Source of the DNA: Halocaridina rubra
Lineage: Eukaryota > Arthropoda > Malacostraca > Decapoda > Atyidae
DNA length: 64,000 nucleotides
Direction of reading: 5' to 3'
NCBI GenBank assembly: GCA_037179515.1
Contig: JAXCGZ010007638.1
Location: 1-64,000, forward strand
Below are positions 36,998 through 53,644 of this stretch, one piece after another. The position numbers and the translations under genes are program-made. Under the pieces are notes generated by a model, which ran no database searches, was not told the origin of the DNA, and worked only from the letters and a program-made list of their open reading frames with translations. Position 1 is the first letter of the stretch. Each line of letters begins with the position of its first letter.

Positions 36998-38040
36998 CAC
37001 CTTGTTCCTTTTATGCACGATTTTTTTATCCGCGAAATTGCAGTAACGCCCCCAGAAAATAATAGTAAAAAATTCGAATTTTGCGAATAATGCCCCCCCA
37101 AATTTATTTTATTTTATTTTATCTATTTTTTTATTTTATTTTTTTTATATAGTAAATATGCGCCCGTGGACGCTTCTTCCACAAGTATAAAGAGGATCAC
37201 GATAAGAAAAGATCATCATCATTATATATTGTATATACACCCACCCTACCTCTGTCATATGTCTATCTAATCTACATTTGAAGGTGTCTAAGGTATTGGC
37301 ATTTATTATCCTACTAGGAATACTCTACGGTATTACCAAGCCAATTTTCACCAATTTCCCTTCTGAACCTAAATTTATCAAGCTTAAATCCATTACCCAA
37401 TACGAGTTCTGCTTTGATCATGAATTTTTAAAACTTTATTAATATCACCCTTGTTAATCCCTTTAAACCATTTATATACCTCAATCATATTCCCCCTAAC
37501 TCTGCGCCTCTCTAGAGAATGTAGATTAAGTTTTTTAATCTGTCATATGGTAATTTAGGCATTGCATAATTAATTTTTTTTTCATTTTTTAGTCTTGTTT
37601 TGGTTATTTATAATTTTTATTTTATCTTTGTTTACATTTGCAGATAGAGGTTCGTTCTCCTGCATCCTCCTCCTCTTCTACCGCATAAGTTACTTACTCA
37701 CGGCCACCATGCATGTCCCAATGTACTGTATGACTGTTACCCACTGCATAATAGAGTACAGTAAAGTAATGTATGTTAATTTCTAGCTGTAAAGTGAATA
37801 TGAATATCTTTTGTATACTCTTAAAAATAGATACAGGGCTTTCTGCTTTGCTATGTAGTAATAAAATATGTTTTTTACTTATCTTATATCTTTGGCATGG
37901 AGTGTCTATGTAAGGTTTGGAACGTATCTATGCCCTTTATTATTGTTTCCTATGGAAAATGACTCGTCTTTTCATGCGATTTTCCATTTACCCGACACTT
38001 CTCAGAACCTATCTAGGCATTATTCTGAGAACTAGGTGTA
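36998..38040. repeat. 1-kb dispersed duplication, copy A
   Basis: From CACCTTGTTCCTTTTATGCA to CTGAGAACTAGGTGT this segment matches 41198-42233 with scattered differences. Copy A lacks about 24 bases present in copy B (CCTGTTCCTTGCATCAGCTA, near 41491). It includes the LINE fragment and the exon-like IEVRSPASSSSST block. A (TTTTA)n tract at about 37100-37150 is specific to this copy. Confidence 0.93.
37180..37560 (-). pseudogene. CR1-like LINE, C-terminal fragment of a second family
   Basis: On the minus strand it reads RGNMIEVYKWFKGINKGDIN, then KVLKIHDQSRTRIG and, after a frameshift, NGFKLDKFRFRREIG. This is the same C-terminal region as the main LINE family in this window but a clearly different family. 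Sequence after the frameshift ends in INANTLDTFKC-like residues. Confidence 0.75.
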
Positions 38041-38149
38041 CCTGTAATAAATATGGTGTTGCTACTTCGCGGATTTTCACCTATCGCGGGTGGTCCCGGA
38101 ACCGAACCCCCGCGATAAACGAGGGATTACTGTAAATGGCTTTATTTAT

Positions 38150-38260
38150 TTATCTTTTATATATATGGAAATTGAGATTGGTACCTAAGGAGTGGAAAAT
38201 GGCAGATGTGGTACCAATATTTAAAAAAGGAGAATGGGTTAAAAAGAAAAGCTATATATC
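38150..38260 (+). pseudogene. Non-LTR reverse transcriptase scrap
   Basis: It reads LVPKEWKMADVVPIFKKGEW, matching the RT segment 'P..WK.A.VVPIFKKG' that precedes NYRPVSLTS in CR1-like elements. It is only about 35 codons long, just outside the Tigger element, on the strand opposite the fragment at 37180-37560. Confidence 0.6.
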
Positions 38261-39310
<1,050 letters not shown>

Positions 39311-39664
39311 CACCCAACGTCGTTAATTGGTTCCAGGAGAGACGACTTAAGTCGAAAAAACGACTTAAATCAAATTAGCTTGTCTCTAGGCTAGCCTAGG
39401 TATACAGATTTACTGTACAGTAAACAAATTAATGAACTCTATTATGCCGTTGGCAACAGGCTTAGCATGGGACGTGCATGGTGGCCATTGTTGCCAGATA
39501 AAGCAGATGTTTTTATTTTCAAATGTATGGTTCATTTTAAGATATATATTAATTACAAAATGGTAGTACTGTAATTTAAATTAAAATGTACTTCATCTTT
39601 AAGATACTTGAAATAACTTACCAGCTTACATGTATTTTTTTATAATTATAATTTCTCTCATTCA

Positions 39665-40558
39665 TGTATACAGGCAACACTGATGGTGGCAGTGAGGACG
39701 AGGATGCATACGTTTTGTCACACTTCCGTGTCAGCTGATGCACCCGCACACGCTATTTCCCTGACAATATTATATTAAAAATATGTTTGCTGTTTGTTCT
39801 TAATGCTTTTCTTCAATTTTCTTCATAATATCCAATCGCATTAAGTTGTAGAAGAGGAGTAGGATGCGGGAGAACGAACCTCTATCGGCAAACGTTTTAC
39901 TACTTCCGTATCAGCAGATGCACCCTCACACACTATTTCCCAGACGATATTATATTAAAAATATGTTTGCTGTTTGTTCTTAATGCTTTTATTAAATTTT
40001 CTTCATAATATCCGATTTCATTAAGCGGTTGAAGAGGAGTAGGATGCGGGAGAACGAACCTCTATCGGCAAATGTTTTGCTACTTCCGTATCAGTTGATG
40101 CACCCTCACACACTATTTCCCTGACGATATTATATTAAAAATATATTTGCTGTTTGTTCTTAATGCTTTTATTAAATTTTCTTCATAATATCCGATTGCA
40201 TTAAGCGGTAGAAGAGGAGTAGGATGCGGGAGAACGAGCCGCTATCGGCAAATGTTTTGCTACTTCCGTATCAGCTGATGCACCCTCACACGTTATTTCC
40301 CTGACGATATTATATTAAAAATATGTTTGCTGTTTCTTCTTAATGTTTTTATTCAATTTTCTTCATAATATCCGATTGCATTAAGCGGCAGAAGAGGAGT
40401 AGGATGCGGGAGAACGAACCTCTATCGGCAAACGTTTTGCTACTTCCGTATCAGCTGATGCACCCTCACACGCTGTTTCCCTGATAATATTATATTAAAA
40501 ATAACTTTACTGTTTGTTCTTAATGCTTTTTTTCAATTTTCTTCATAATATCCGATCA
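39665..40558. repeat. 180-bp tandem repeat, about 5 copies
   Basis: The period is exactly 180 bases over copies near 39720, 39900, 40080, 40260 and 40440 (shared start TACTTCCGTATCAGCTGATG, shared GAAGAGGAGTAGGATGCGGG). The repeat includes, on the minus strand, the block AGAGGTTCGTTCTCC.GCATCC that is the exon-like 3' block of the Tigger element at 35907-38132. So the satellite unit is built from transposon sequence. Confidence 0.95.
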
Positions 40559-40628
40559 TAGCCAGTTTATCGTCCAGCGTTATAACATGACGCTTAGAAC
40601 TTGCACTAAGAATTTTCTTAGGTGCCAT
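40550..40628 (-). pseudogene. Tigger-like transposase start
   Basis: From ATG at 40628 it reads MAPKKILSASSKRHVITLDD, then KLAMIGYYEEN, the usual basic start and first helix of a Tigger-type HTH. It then runs into the first unit of the 180-bp repeat, where the match is lost. Confidence 0.6.
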
Positions 40629-41060
40629 GGGGGCAAAATATAAGGTCACAAATGAATGAGAATGAGAGTAGCTGATAAACAGACATATACCATGCATACA
40701 CTAATCAATTTAAAACGATAGCGGTTTCACGGGAATGACGAGTGATGATGCCTAACGGTAGATATTGGAACTACTGTACATATTTTGATAAGATTTTATA
40801 TGCTTTTATTCTTATTTATTGTACAATATCATGATTTTATGTGCTTTAGTTTTTATTTATTGTACAGTAACATGATTTCATGTGCTTTTAATGGTTTTCT
40901 AGTGATATTATGATTCCAATATTTGTAGCGGACAGATGTAAAGTTGATTATAATGACGTAAACTTTATTTTAATTTTTTTTTTTATTTTTCCATATATTT
41001 TTTCGAAAAACACCACGTATAATCGAGAACGACTTAACTCGAAATGATGTAAGCCGAGGT

Positions 41061-43122
<2,062 letters not shown>

Positions 43123-43230
43123 CTGTTAATTCTTTTTCCAAGGTCACCCATCAGCCTTTACTTCATTCAGAGCTGTTAGCTTGGTACTCAGTTGCTGTAA
43201 CATAAGCAAAATTTTCCTCAGAAACTCCTA

Positions 43231-44219
43231 CGATGGATGAGAACATACTGAAACTCACAGACCAGCTTACAAAGAGACTGGATGAAACACAGGTAATGAT
43301 GCAAAACCCACTATTAAGATGCCTGGGGTTTCAGCATCACATTGGGATGGGACTCACAGAAATTCTCAGTCACTGTAAATTTGCATAGACCAGTACATTG
43401 AATCTGTGGGTGTTACCAGAGATAATGAGACGCTAAAGATATGTTTGAAAGGTGGAACATTACCAAAAACAGTACACGACTCTATAGCTAAATGTTCTTC
43501 TGTTGAGGGGGAGAATGGAGCTTGGGCATGTATTCATGAAAAAGTCCCAACATCTACCATCATAAGAGATGTCCTGCTTGGACTCGAATCTCTTAAACCT
43601 ATGATGTCAACAACAGTTAAGGAAATTAGATCGGTCTTGGATAGGCTCACTGATATTGCAAGATGAATGCAAAAGCTCGATGAGAAGCAAGAATTGAAGT
43701 CATACATGACAACTGAAATTGCAAGTCGAAAAACTTATATGTAACAAGAAGATGATCAACCATCTATAACTGGCTTGATCAACTTTCTTTGGAATGAAAC
43801 AGGAGCTTGGAAGTATCATGAACAATTCTGCAATGTACGCAATATTTCTTCCAGGAGTTCTGATGGAAACAGAGACTTTAAATTCCGTGCCACCAATTCA
43901 GTTTTTCACAACCATCCCTGCCCCTGTAGCTGCCCACACATCTACAAATGACATGTATCCATACCTGTTTTGCACAGGACATCTCAGCCATCTTGTTATA
44001 AGGTCTCCAAATTTTGTCTCTAAAAGAATTGCAGAAAAAAGACTAATAATCCTGAGTACCAATAGATGTTTATTCTGCTGCAGGGCCGATTACAATGCAG
44101 CAAGGTGTCCTTGCCATGATAAGAAATGCTGTGAAACCTGTCAACTTTTCCATCATCGTATGGTGGCCTATCCTCCAGGTGTTGCTGCTAGTGGTAGGAT
44201 TCCTGGTGCATTCAGATAA
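43231..44219 (+). pseudogene. Bel/Pao gag remnant
   Basis: The likely start is MDENILKLTDQLTKRLDETQ at 43231. It continues through several frames: 43406-43666 includes LKGGTLPKTVHDSIAKC, and 43794-44219 includes CLFCCRADYNAARCPC, a cysteine-rich, zinc-knuckle-like end. Frames are separated by stops. Confidence 0.6.
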
Positions 44220-44375
44220 ACAATCTCAGCAGGGAGTCACTTAGTATCTTGTGCCAACCAGGTGGGAGGTGTTATGTTAGTGGCTTCTGAATGAGATACT
44301 GGTCCCACTTGGGTGGGAGCTCCAGGTCCTGATACTACAGTAGGGATACCTGGAAATCTTCATTCAGTGTCCTCA

Positions 44376-44981
44376 GGAGCTCTTCACCATTGTTACTCAC
44401 AAGCAACCTGTGTAGAAATGCAAGATGCAAATGGTAAATGGCATAAAGTTGTGGCCTTCATTTATACAGGTGCTGTTGCAGCATTCGTAAAGTTGTCCAC
44501 AATGAAGTACATTGGCTTGGCAGGAAATCCATAGACATTTACTTATGATATTGCTGGTGGGGATATAGTAAAGGAAGCTAGTGCCATGTATAAAGTTTGA
44601 GTTCAACTAGTCCATGGAACTTTTGTCTATAAATTGAAGGCAGTTGGAATAAAAAATCCAGCTCACAACAGCCCTTCTGTGGGTGAAGAGATCTTTGATA
44701 AATATATTCATCTTGCTGTAGTCAAAGGATCATTACCTACAGAAGAAGCAGAGATTGATATTTTGACTGGATATGATTATCAGAATCTTGCAATGACCCT
44801 TGAAACTGTAAAGGCATCAGTTAACCCAGAGTTATCTCCAGTTAATACAAGAAGCTCATTAGACTGGACCATATTTGGAGGAAACATTCCAGCCCAGGTT
44901 ATAAGTCACATCCAGAATCCAGTTCATAAATCAAATGGATTATCTTCAACAGTTCTATATATTCGATGTAGTTGGGATTAA
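44376..44981 (+). pseudogene. Bel/Pao protease (DUF1758-type) remnant
   Basis: Reads SSGALHHCYSQATCVEMQDA, then FIYTGAVAAFV, where the catalytic DTGA should be (Asp changed to Tyr). Further on come AEIDILTGYDYQNLAMTLE and SSLDWTIFGGNI, corresponding to the family's DILIG.D and 'GW.LFG' segments. Stops lie near 44532 and 44598. The enzyme would have processed gag-pol; this copy cannot. Confidence 0.75.
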
Positions 44982-44999
44982 GCCAACAAACTGTGTGTA

Positions 45000-46205
45000 T
45001 GTTCAGATGAAGAAATTCCAGAATCTCAGTTTATTAAACACTGCTGGGAGAAACCTCGTATAAATGAGGAAGGCTGTATGTCTGTAGAGATGACAGGGAA
45101 GCCAAAGCTCCTTGAGGAATTGGAAAGTAATAGACTGCAAGCAGAAATACGCATTTTACCTCAAGAAAAGAGTCTTATCAAAAGGAATATTACAACGTTG
45201 AAAACAAGAAACTAATTGATAATAGGTTTGTTCATGAATTATCCCCAACTGAGTGGAGAGGTGAGGGCTAGTATCTTCAGGCAAACAACAGACACTGCAA
45301 CAATGAAAGCACACGTTATTATGGATCATACATATATGAATGATGTGACTACCCTTTGCAGAGATAAGTATGGCAGTTGCAACTATAAATCATGTATATT
45401 CTATATTAAGATAGGGTTCCTTTAGGATCAAGGAAGGGCACTAATGATTCTCTTGTTGACAGGTACCCTGGAACAGAGGAAACTAGAGTTCTGGGTCAGT
45501 TGTGGAACAAAGTTTGAGATATTGTGACAGTTCAGCTTGACCAATTTGGTGAGAAACCTGTGAATATAACAAAGAGGGAGACTGATGGGCTAGTGGGCAT
45601 ATTGTGGGACCCCACTGGTACGTTATCACCTGTAACCATCAGATACAAAAAAGGTCTACAAGAGGCATGGAATTCTGGAATTGGCTGGGATGATGAGTTG
45701 GATGAGGAAAAGACAACAGCATGGAGAGTGCATATGCAGGAAATGAACCAGTTGATTGGATTTTCACACCCCTGAAGACTGAAACCAAAAGGATCGATTG
45801 GAGACCCTCAACTTCATGGATTCAGTAATGCCAGTAGTACTGCTTTGGGATTATTATCTGGTTGAGATGGGATACTTCCCGTGGTATAGAATTATTGTTT
45901 GCTATTTCAAAGTCCCTTGCTCCACTAAAGCTACGTTCCATCCCTAGATTTGAGCTTACTGCCGCAGTCATGATGGCACAGCTTGCATCACAGGTTTTGA
46001 AAATTGTTGGCAATGTTAGTGCCCGAAAGTTCTGGACAGATTCTCAAGTAGTACTCTCCTAGGTCCGTTCTCGGGCTCGTGCCTTTAAGCCATTTGTGTC
46101 TACTAGGGCTCAAGAGATTCAAGATGCTCATACATGATTTGCAGACGAGTTCAAAGATATCCCATCAAAGTTGATTCCTGTAGATGCCCTCATCAAACCT
46201 TTGTA
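45000..46205 (+). pseudogene. Bel/Pao reverse transcriptase/RNase H remnant
   Basis: The linker (CWEKPRINEEGCMSVEM) is present, but most RT fingers and palm are missing between about 45200 and 45300. HTYMNDVT near 45328 corresponds to the YVDD motif, altered to YMND. Then come VGILWDPTGTLSPVTIRYKK and GIGWDDELDEE (connection), GFSNASSTALG (RNase H, catalytic D of DAS changed to N), and IPRFELTAAVMMAQLA and FWTDSQVVLS (later RNase H motifs). It has multiple stops and frameshifts. Confidence 0.8.
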
Positions 46206-46469
46206 GCCCTGTGAACTTTAAGAGTAGATTCATGGACCTGCCTTCCTTCAGGATAGCTCAAAAACATAAGCCTTGCCAAGAGGCAACTTATGGTTCTGCC
46301 ACAGAACACTGCATAGTCAAAGAATAAAACACAGAATCCCTCAGGAGAATCAGTAATGTCAGAGTTCAGGCTGAAGAGCCATTTGATGGAGGGTTTACAG
46401 CACTTTATTCAGACTGGAATAGGCTTATATGCATAGCCGCTTATTGCCACAGCTTCTTTGCTCAACAAA

Positions 46470-47820
46470 GCCAACATGAACGTCAGCTGCCCTTGTCTTC
46501 TTCAGAGCTACGAGGAGCAGAATTAGCACTGTTCTTTGCATGCCAGAAGATTCTTCGTGACCCTGGCAAATCCAATTTTAGGCTGATGAAGAAATTGGAT
46601 CCAAAACTAGATGGAAGAGGTCTTTTGAGGGCCAAAGGCAGACTTCAGAAACTTCACTTCTCATAGGAACAGAAGTACCTTGTTTAACTGATGAAGGGTT
46701 CTGCATTTGCAGAAGCATTTGCTAGATGGGTTCATTGTGCCACAGGTCATCAAAGATACAGTGTGGCTATTTCTGCGGCTTTTAAACAAATTATTAAGAG
46801 ATTGCTTTAAGTGCTTCTTTTGCAGAATTAGACATAGACTTTTGTTGAGTCAGCAGACGAGAAAACTTCTCAGTATTAGGGGAAAACCTTGGATTCCACC
46901 TTTTAGTCATGTTGCACAACATTTCTTTGGACTTGTTACTATAAAGATGATCCATAATGCAACACTGAAGGAAGCATTATGAGAGTGACTTCTGTCAGTA
47001 CTCACATTATTTCCCCGGAGCTGGTTGACTGCATGTCTTCAGAGGCTTTTCTTACTGCATGGAGAAGATTTGTTTGTTCTCATGGCATTCATCCTACCCC
47101 GGCTCTGAGTGACAGGGGTCTCAATTTTGTGGGTGCTCAAGAAAAGCTAGGAAAGTGGATAAGATCATGGGATGAAATGATCATCAAGGATGAATTTGCA
47201 AAGTCTGGAACGAAATTTGAATGGAATTTTAACACACTCATGGCTCTAATATGCATGGTGTTCTTGAATCATTGATCAGAAGATGTCATAAGGGCCTTGA
47301 TACCATAGCTGATTATCATCACAGAAAATTCAATGCTTTTCAGTGGCAGACTATTTTAGCAGAGGTGGGTTCCCTTGTCAATTTTAGACCCCTTTTTCCT
47401 GATGGTCTAGACCCTCTAGAATTACCGCCAGTCACAGGTAATGATATACTTTTCCCTCATGGACAACTTTCAGTTCTTCAACCACATGATGCCATTACAA
47501 AAGACTTATGAAGCATGCTTGACTTAGTACAATGGAGAATTCAGGCATTCTGGGAAACTTGGCTCTGTTACATGCAACCTCAGCTAATACAGAGATCAAA
47601 TTGGTACTATTCAAGATATAATCTACAAGCCAGTGATTTGGGTGTTGTTTTGGAGCCAGGGCTGAAAGGTGGTGTTGCTCCATGTGGGTTTTGGAGGCTA
47701 GGTATTGTGGACATTGTTTACCCAGGCAGGGATGGACTTGTTCGAAAGGCTACCATAAATACAGTAGGAAATGGAAGAGTTTCTCATAAAGAGCCCAATA
47801 CACAAGCTCTGCCTCATTGA
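46470..47820 (+). pseudogene. Bel/Pao integrase remnant
   Basis: Pieces in order: LDGRGLLRAKGRLQK (pre-integrase), a damaged zinc-binding segment near 46700, ELVDCMSSEAFLTAWRRFV, LSDRGLNFVGAQEKLGKW (second catalytic Asp region, SDNGTNF in the family), DYHHRKFNAFQWQTILAEVG, then the C-terminal GRDGLVRKATINT that ends Bel/Pao integrases. Stops and frameshifts lie at 46980, 47275, 47511 and elsewhere. Confidence 0.82.
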
Positions 47821-47925
47821 AATAGTGGAAAAACTCAAGCATGGGTTCCAATCAGAACCAAGAAAGGTTAGAAGCTCTTATTAAGAGTTGATGCAGTCTA
47901 GTACCAGCAAAAGTTGGAAATATTA

Positions 47926-49272
<1,347 letters not shown>

Positions 49273-49430
49273 AACATAGACGGTAAAGTAAGAGAGCACT
49301 ACAATACAACTCATGCAAGCCAAAGAATTGCATAAAACCAACACAAAATCGATAGGCAATCATAAAAGACTGCACATTTTTATATGAAGATGTCAATAAG
49401 CCGGATGGACCAGAGGAAGCAGGACCTCTG

Positions 49431-50021
49431 TTGCTTGTCGTCCAGGATGAAAATTCCGGATCAGCATCACTGACGCCTGCTGAAGTCCCTGCAAGCCCTG
49501 ATACACCAGCCATTTCTCCACTGTCACTGCGTCGTAATCAGGTCTTTAAGGAGAGAAAAAGTGCAAGGGAAGCCCAGGAACTACAAGCCCAGAAAATGGT
49601 GAAAAGGAGTCGACGAGTCCTGACAGAAGCAAATGTTGGTGACAATGTCACTGTTCCAATCCCTAATGTTGATCGAGGAAGAACTGATCCTAAAAATTTG
49701 ATTGGAGTCATTGTTGAAAGAGATTCACAAGAGCTGTACAAAATTGCAACCAAAAGTGGTGTGCTAGACGGAAAATTTAGTAGAAATCAATTTGACATTT
49801 GCGGGTACGCTCTGTACTCCATTGAAGATATGTATATGCAAACGACACTCCCACTGAGAAAAGCAGTCCAGGAGGTTTCTACTTGCGGAGGTCAAGGTTT
49901 TGTGAGATGTAATTGTCACGGAACAAGAAGATGTCAGACAAAAGGATGCAAATGCTTTAAATCTCAGCTGAAATGTAACTCTAGATGTCATTCTAAGCTG
50001 CCATGTAACAACAAAGCGTAA
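49431..50021 (+). CDS. C-terminal part of a KRBA2-like integrase with CXC-type cysteine cluster
   Basis: Uninterrupted 196-codon frame. Residues 1-60 are low-complexity and basic. Then comes VGDNVTVPIPNVDRGRTDPK followed by NLIGVIVERDSQELYKIATK and SGVLDGKFSRNQFDIC, the chromo-like or integrase-end domain found in KRBA2-like proteins. The end is CNCHGTRRCQTKGCKCFK and CNSRCHSKLPCNN, a tesmin/TSO1-like CXC cluster with about nine cysteines, which likely binds zinc and DNA. I know this order from KRAB-A domain-containing protein 2-like proteins, which carry an rve integrase core upstream; that core is absent here. The intact frame suggests recent origin. A 72-base duplication begins at its last codons. 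Confidence 0.72.
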   Translation: MLVVQDENSGSASLTPAEVPASPDTPAISPLSLRRNQVFKERKSAREAQELQAQKMVKRSRRVLTEANVGDNVTVPIPNVDRGRTDPKNLIGVIVERDSQELYKIATKSGVLDGKFSRNQFDICGYALYSIEDMYMQTTLPLRKAVQEVSTCGGQGFVRCNCHGTRRCQTKGCKCFKSQLKCNSRCHSKLPCNNKA

Positions 50022-50110
50022 CTAATGTCACTTTTAGTATTGTCTTGGATTTTTACATATCATTCTAAACTGCCATGTAACAACAAAGCGTAACAAATGT
50101 CACTTTTAGT
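49989..50110. repeat. 72-bp tandem duplication at the end of the Ginger-like frame
   Basis: CATTCTAAGCTGCCATGTAA at 49989 recurs as CATTCTAAACTGCCATGTAA at 50061, continuing past TTTTAGTATTGTCTTG. The first copy includes the stop codon. Confidence 0.93.
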
Positions 50111-50185
50111 ATTGTCTTGAATATCAAGAGTTATTGTATTTTATTTTTTATATTGTATTGTCATATTTTCACTTCACCCCTTCAA

Positions 50186-50355
50186 TTTTCAGTTTAGGGA
50201 ATATGTATAAAAAATGCCTCCAAATTTCAGGTAATATGTATAATAACTGAAATTTTTAGTTATTATGTATATTCCCTGAGTGAAACAGGTAATATATCTA
50301 TTAACTGTTTTTTTTCAGGGAATATACATATTAACTGATTATACATATTAACTGT

Positions 50356-50359
<4 letters not shown>
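50186..50359 (-). repeat. Right 174-bp terminal inverted repeat
   Basis: Inverted partner of 49099-49272, ending in AACTGTAACA next to (TA)n. Confidence 0.93.

Positions 50360-50440
<81 letters not shown>
50360..50440. repeat. (TA)n array
   Basis: About 81 bases of TA between the Ginger-like element and the next Tigger-type element. Confidence 0.99.
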
Positions 50441-50443
<3 letters not shown>

Positions 50444-50446
<3 letters not shown>

Positions 50447-51803
50447 TGATCCCTCGCTGGCTCGCATTTCTTGGTTCGCGTTTTCACTGCACCACTTTTT
50501 TTTTTGGCAAATTATTATTTTATTTTTTGGGTATACGCAAATATATTAAAATATTGAAAAAATACAATTTTTCTGTATTTTCATTTTTTGATTGAAAAAA
50601 AAAAATTCATTATTTAATTGATAAAAAATGTAAAGGGTGTTTTTATAACAGTGCAGGGAGGGTTTATACAGTACGTAAACGTAAAAATAATTGTAAAATA
50701 CCTATGTACATGAGTATGTCATGTATTTACCACTTCATTCACCGTAATTTTATCTATCACTTTCATATAAATTTACGTTGCATGCTGTTATTTATAAAGT
50801 AAAGGGTGTTTTTTTAACAGTGCAGGGAGGGTTTATACAGTACGTAAACGTAAAAATAATTGTAAACTACCTATGTACATGAGTATGTCACGTCATCATC
50901 AACTCATTCACGGTAAGTTTTCCTATCACCTTCATATAAATTTACGTTGCATGCTGTTATTTATAAAGTAAAGGGTGTTTTTTTAACAGTGCAGGGAGGG
51001 TTTATACAGTACGTAAACGTAAAAATAATTGTAAAATACCTATGTATATGAGTATGTCACGTCATCATCACCTAATTCACGGTAAGTTTTCCTATCACTT
51101 TCATAAAAATTTACGTTGCTTGCTGTTACTTATAAAGTAAAGGTGTTTTTTTAACAGTGCAGGGAGGGTTTATACAGTATGTAAACGTTAAAATAATTGT
51201 AAAATACCTATGTACATGTGTATGTCACGTCATCATCACCTCATTCACGGTAAGTTTTCCTATCACTTGCATATAAATTTACATTGCATACTGTTATTTA
51301 TAAAGTAAAGGGTGTTTTTCTAACAGTGAAGGGAGGGTTTTATACAGTACGTAAACGTAAAAATAATTGTAAAATACCTATGTATATGAGTATGTCACGT
51401 CATCATCACCTCATTCACGGTAAGTTTTCCTATAACTTTCATAAAAATTTACGTTGCTTGCTGTTATTTATAAAGTAAAGGGTGTTTTTTTAACAGTGCA
51501 GGGAGGGTTTATACAGTACGTAAACGTAAAAATAATTGTAAAATACCTATGTACATGAGTATGTCATGTAATTATCACTTCATTCACCGTAATTTTATCT
51601 ATCACTTTCATATAAATTTACGTTGCATGCTGTTATTTATGAAGTAAAGGGTGGTTTGTTAACAGTACAGGGAGGGTTTATACAGTGTAAACGTAAAAAT
51701 AAATTAAAATATCTATGTACATATAGGCTGATCCTACTTCGCAATATTCCTGTCTCGCGCCGGGTCCCGGAACCGAACAATCGCGATAATGGAAGGAACA
51801 CTG
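50444..51803. mobile_element. Tigger-type non-autonomous element with internal satellite
   Basis: Left end CAGTGATCCCTCGCTGGCTC at 50444. On the opposite strand, the right end CAGTGTTCCTTCCATTATCG ends at 51803. (TA)n lies on both sides. The right subterminal block (CGGGTCCCGGAACCGAAC) is shared with 15119-15457 and with the right end of 35907-38132. The interior is almost entirely a 169-bp tandem repeat. It has no transposase. Confidence 0.8.
50630..51720. repeat. 169-bp tandem repeat, about 6.5 copies
   Basis: GTAAAGGGTGTTTTT recurs at 50630, 50799, 50968, 51137, 51305, 51475 and 51644, spacing 168-170. Each unit carries AACAGTGCAGGGAGGGTTTA, CCTATGTACATGAGTATGTC and TTTACGTTGCATGCTG. Short element 15119-15457 has a single copy. 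Confidence 0.97.
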
Positions 51804-52706
<903 letters not shown>

Positions 52707-52792
52707 ATTACCTAATTGATTACCTAATTGTGTTTACGGGAAAGAGCCCAAAGCTCGTATCTTCTCGTCTCCTGATCGCTTCCATTTTATAC

Positions 52793-53644
52793 TTAGTGAT
52801 ACTTATCATACCTGTCCTTAATACTATAGATTGAGATACCATTAACTACCTCCTCGCTTAGCCAATTCCAATTATCAACTACTCTTACACTGAAAAAGTA
52901 TTTCCTTACATCCTGCAAAGAAGTTTTCTTACGAAGCTTCAAACTATGACCTCTAGTTCTAGAGCCAGCCATATAAAAATATCGATCCCTATCCATTCTA
53001 TCATAACCATGAATAAATTTAAAGCCTGTCACCATATCCCCCCTCACTCTTCTAGCTTCGAGTGATGGTAAGTCTAATTCCCTCAGCCTCTCATCATAAC
53101 TGAGATTGAGTATTTCTGGCACCTGTTTCCTGGCATGTCTTTCAACTTTTTCAAGCTTAGCTATGTGCTTTTTCAAGTGCGGATTCCAAAAGGGGGCTGC
53201 ATATTCGAGTTTTGGCCTCACATAGGTTACATAAATATTTCTGAACATTTCCTTGTCCATGTGCCTGAAGGCTACCCTTACATTTGATAAGAATGCATAT
53301 GCTGCCCTTACTATGCCATTTATATGTATTTCTGGAGACAAATCTGCCAGTATGTTTACTCCTAGATCTCTCTCATTTTCTGTCTCTTGAAGTTGTACTC
53401 CAGCCACCGAGTAGTCAAGCTTGGGCCTTCTTGCACTTGTACCCATTCTCATTACCTTACATTTTGAAGTATTGAATTTCATTAGCCACTTTTCTGACCA
53501 CTCATGCAGATTATTTAGATCCTCCTGAAGTTCTCTACCATTGTTCTCGTTTTTTACTTTCTTCACAATCTTTGCATCATCTGCAAACATATTCATGAAT
53601 GAATTTACAGACTCTGGTAGGTCATTTACATATACAAGGAACAA
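52793..53644 (-). pseudogene. LINE reverse transcriptase, 3' part after the frameshift
   Basis: 283-codon frame carrying FADD (motif C), thumb and C-terminal region, ending YDKYH. It is joined to the next entry in all sister copies. Here one base is missing at CAAAAGGGCCC near 53647 (sisters read CAAAAGTGGCCC). It carries a few private changes (for example FIHGYDRMD and NWLSEE). Confidence 0.9.

Larger units (their letters stand above)
35907..38132 (+). mobile_element. Tigger element with TA target duplication, internally rearranged
   Basis: A 2,226-base element. Left end CATTAATCCCTCGCTATATC; right end on the opposite strand CAGTAATCCCTCGTTTATCG. TA lies on both sides (35905-35906 and 38133-38134). 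These ends resemble those of mammalian Tigger1. In order it holds a two-copy 190-205 bp repeat (36033-36425), a transposase start (36650-36847), an unrelated LINE fragment on the minus strand (37180-37560), and an exon-like end (acceptor TTTGCAG then IEVRSPASSSSSTA and a stop at about 37642-37687). Confidence 0.85.

Noticed and set aside
49431..50021. Host KRBA2-like gene
   Set aside because: The frame lies inside an element with 174-bp inverted repeats and lacks the integrase core, so a transposon origin is better supported.
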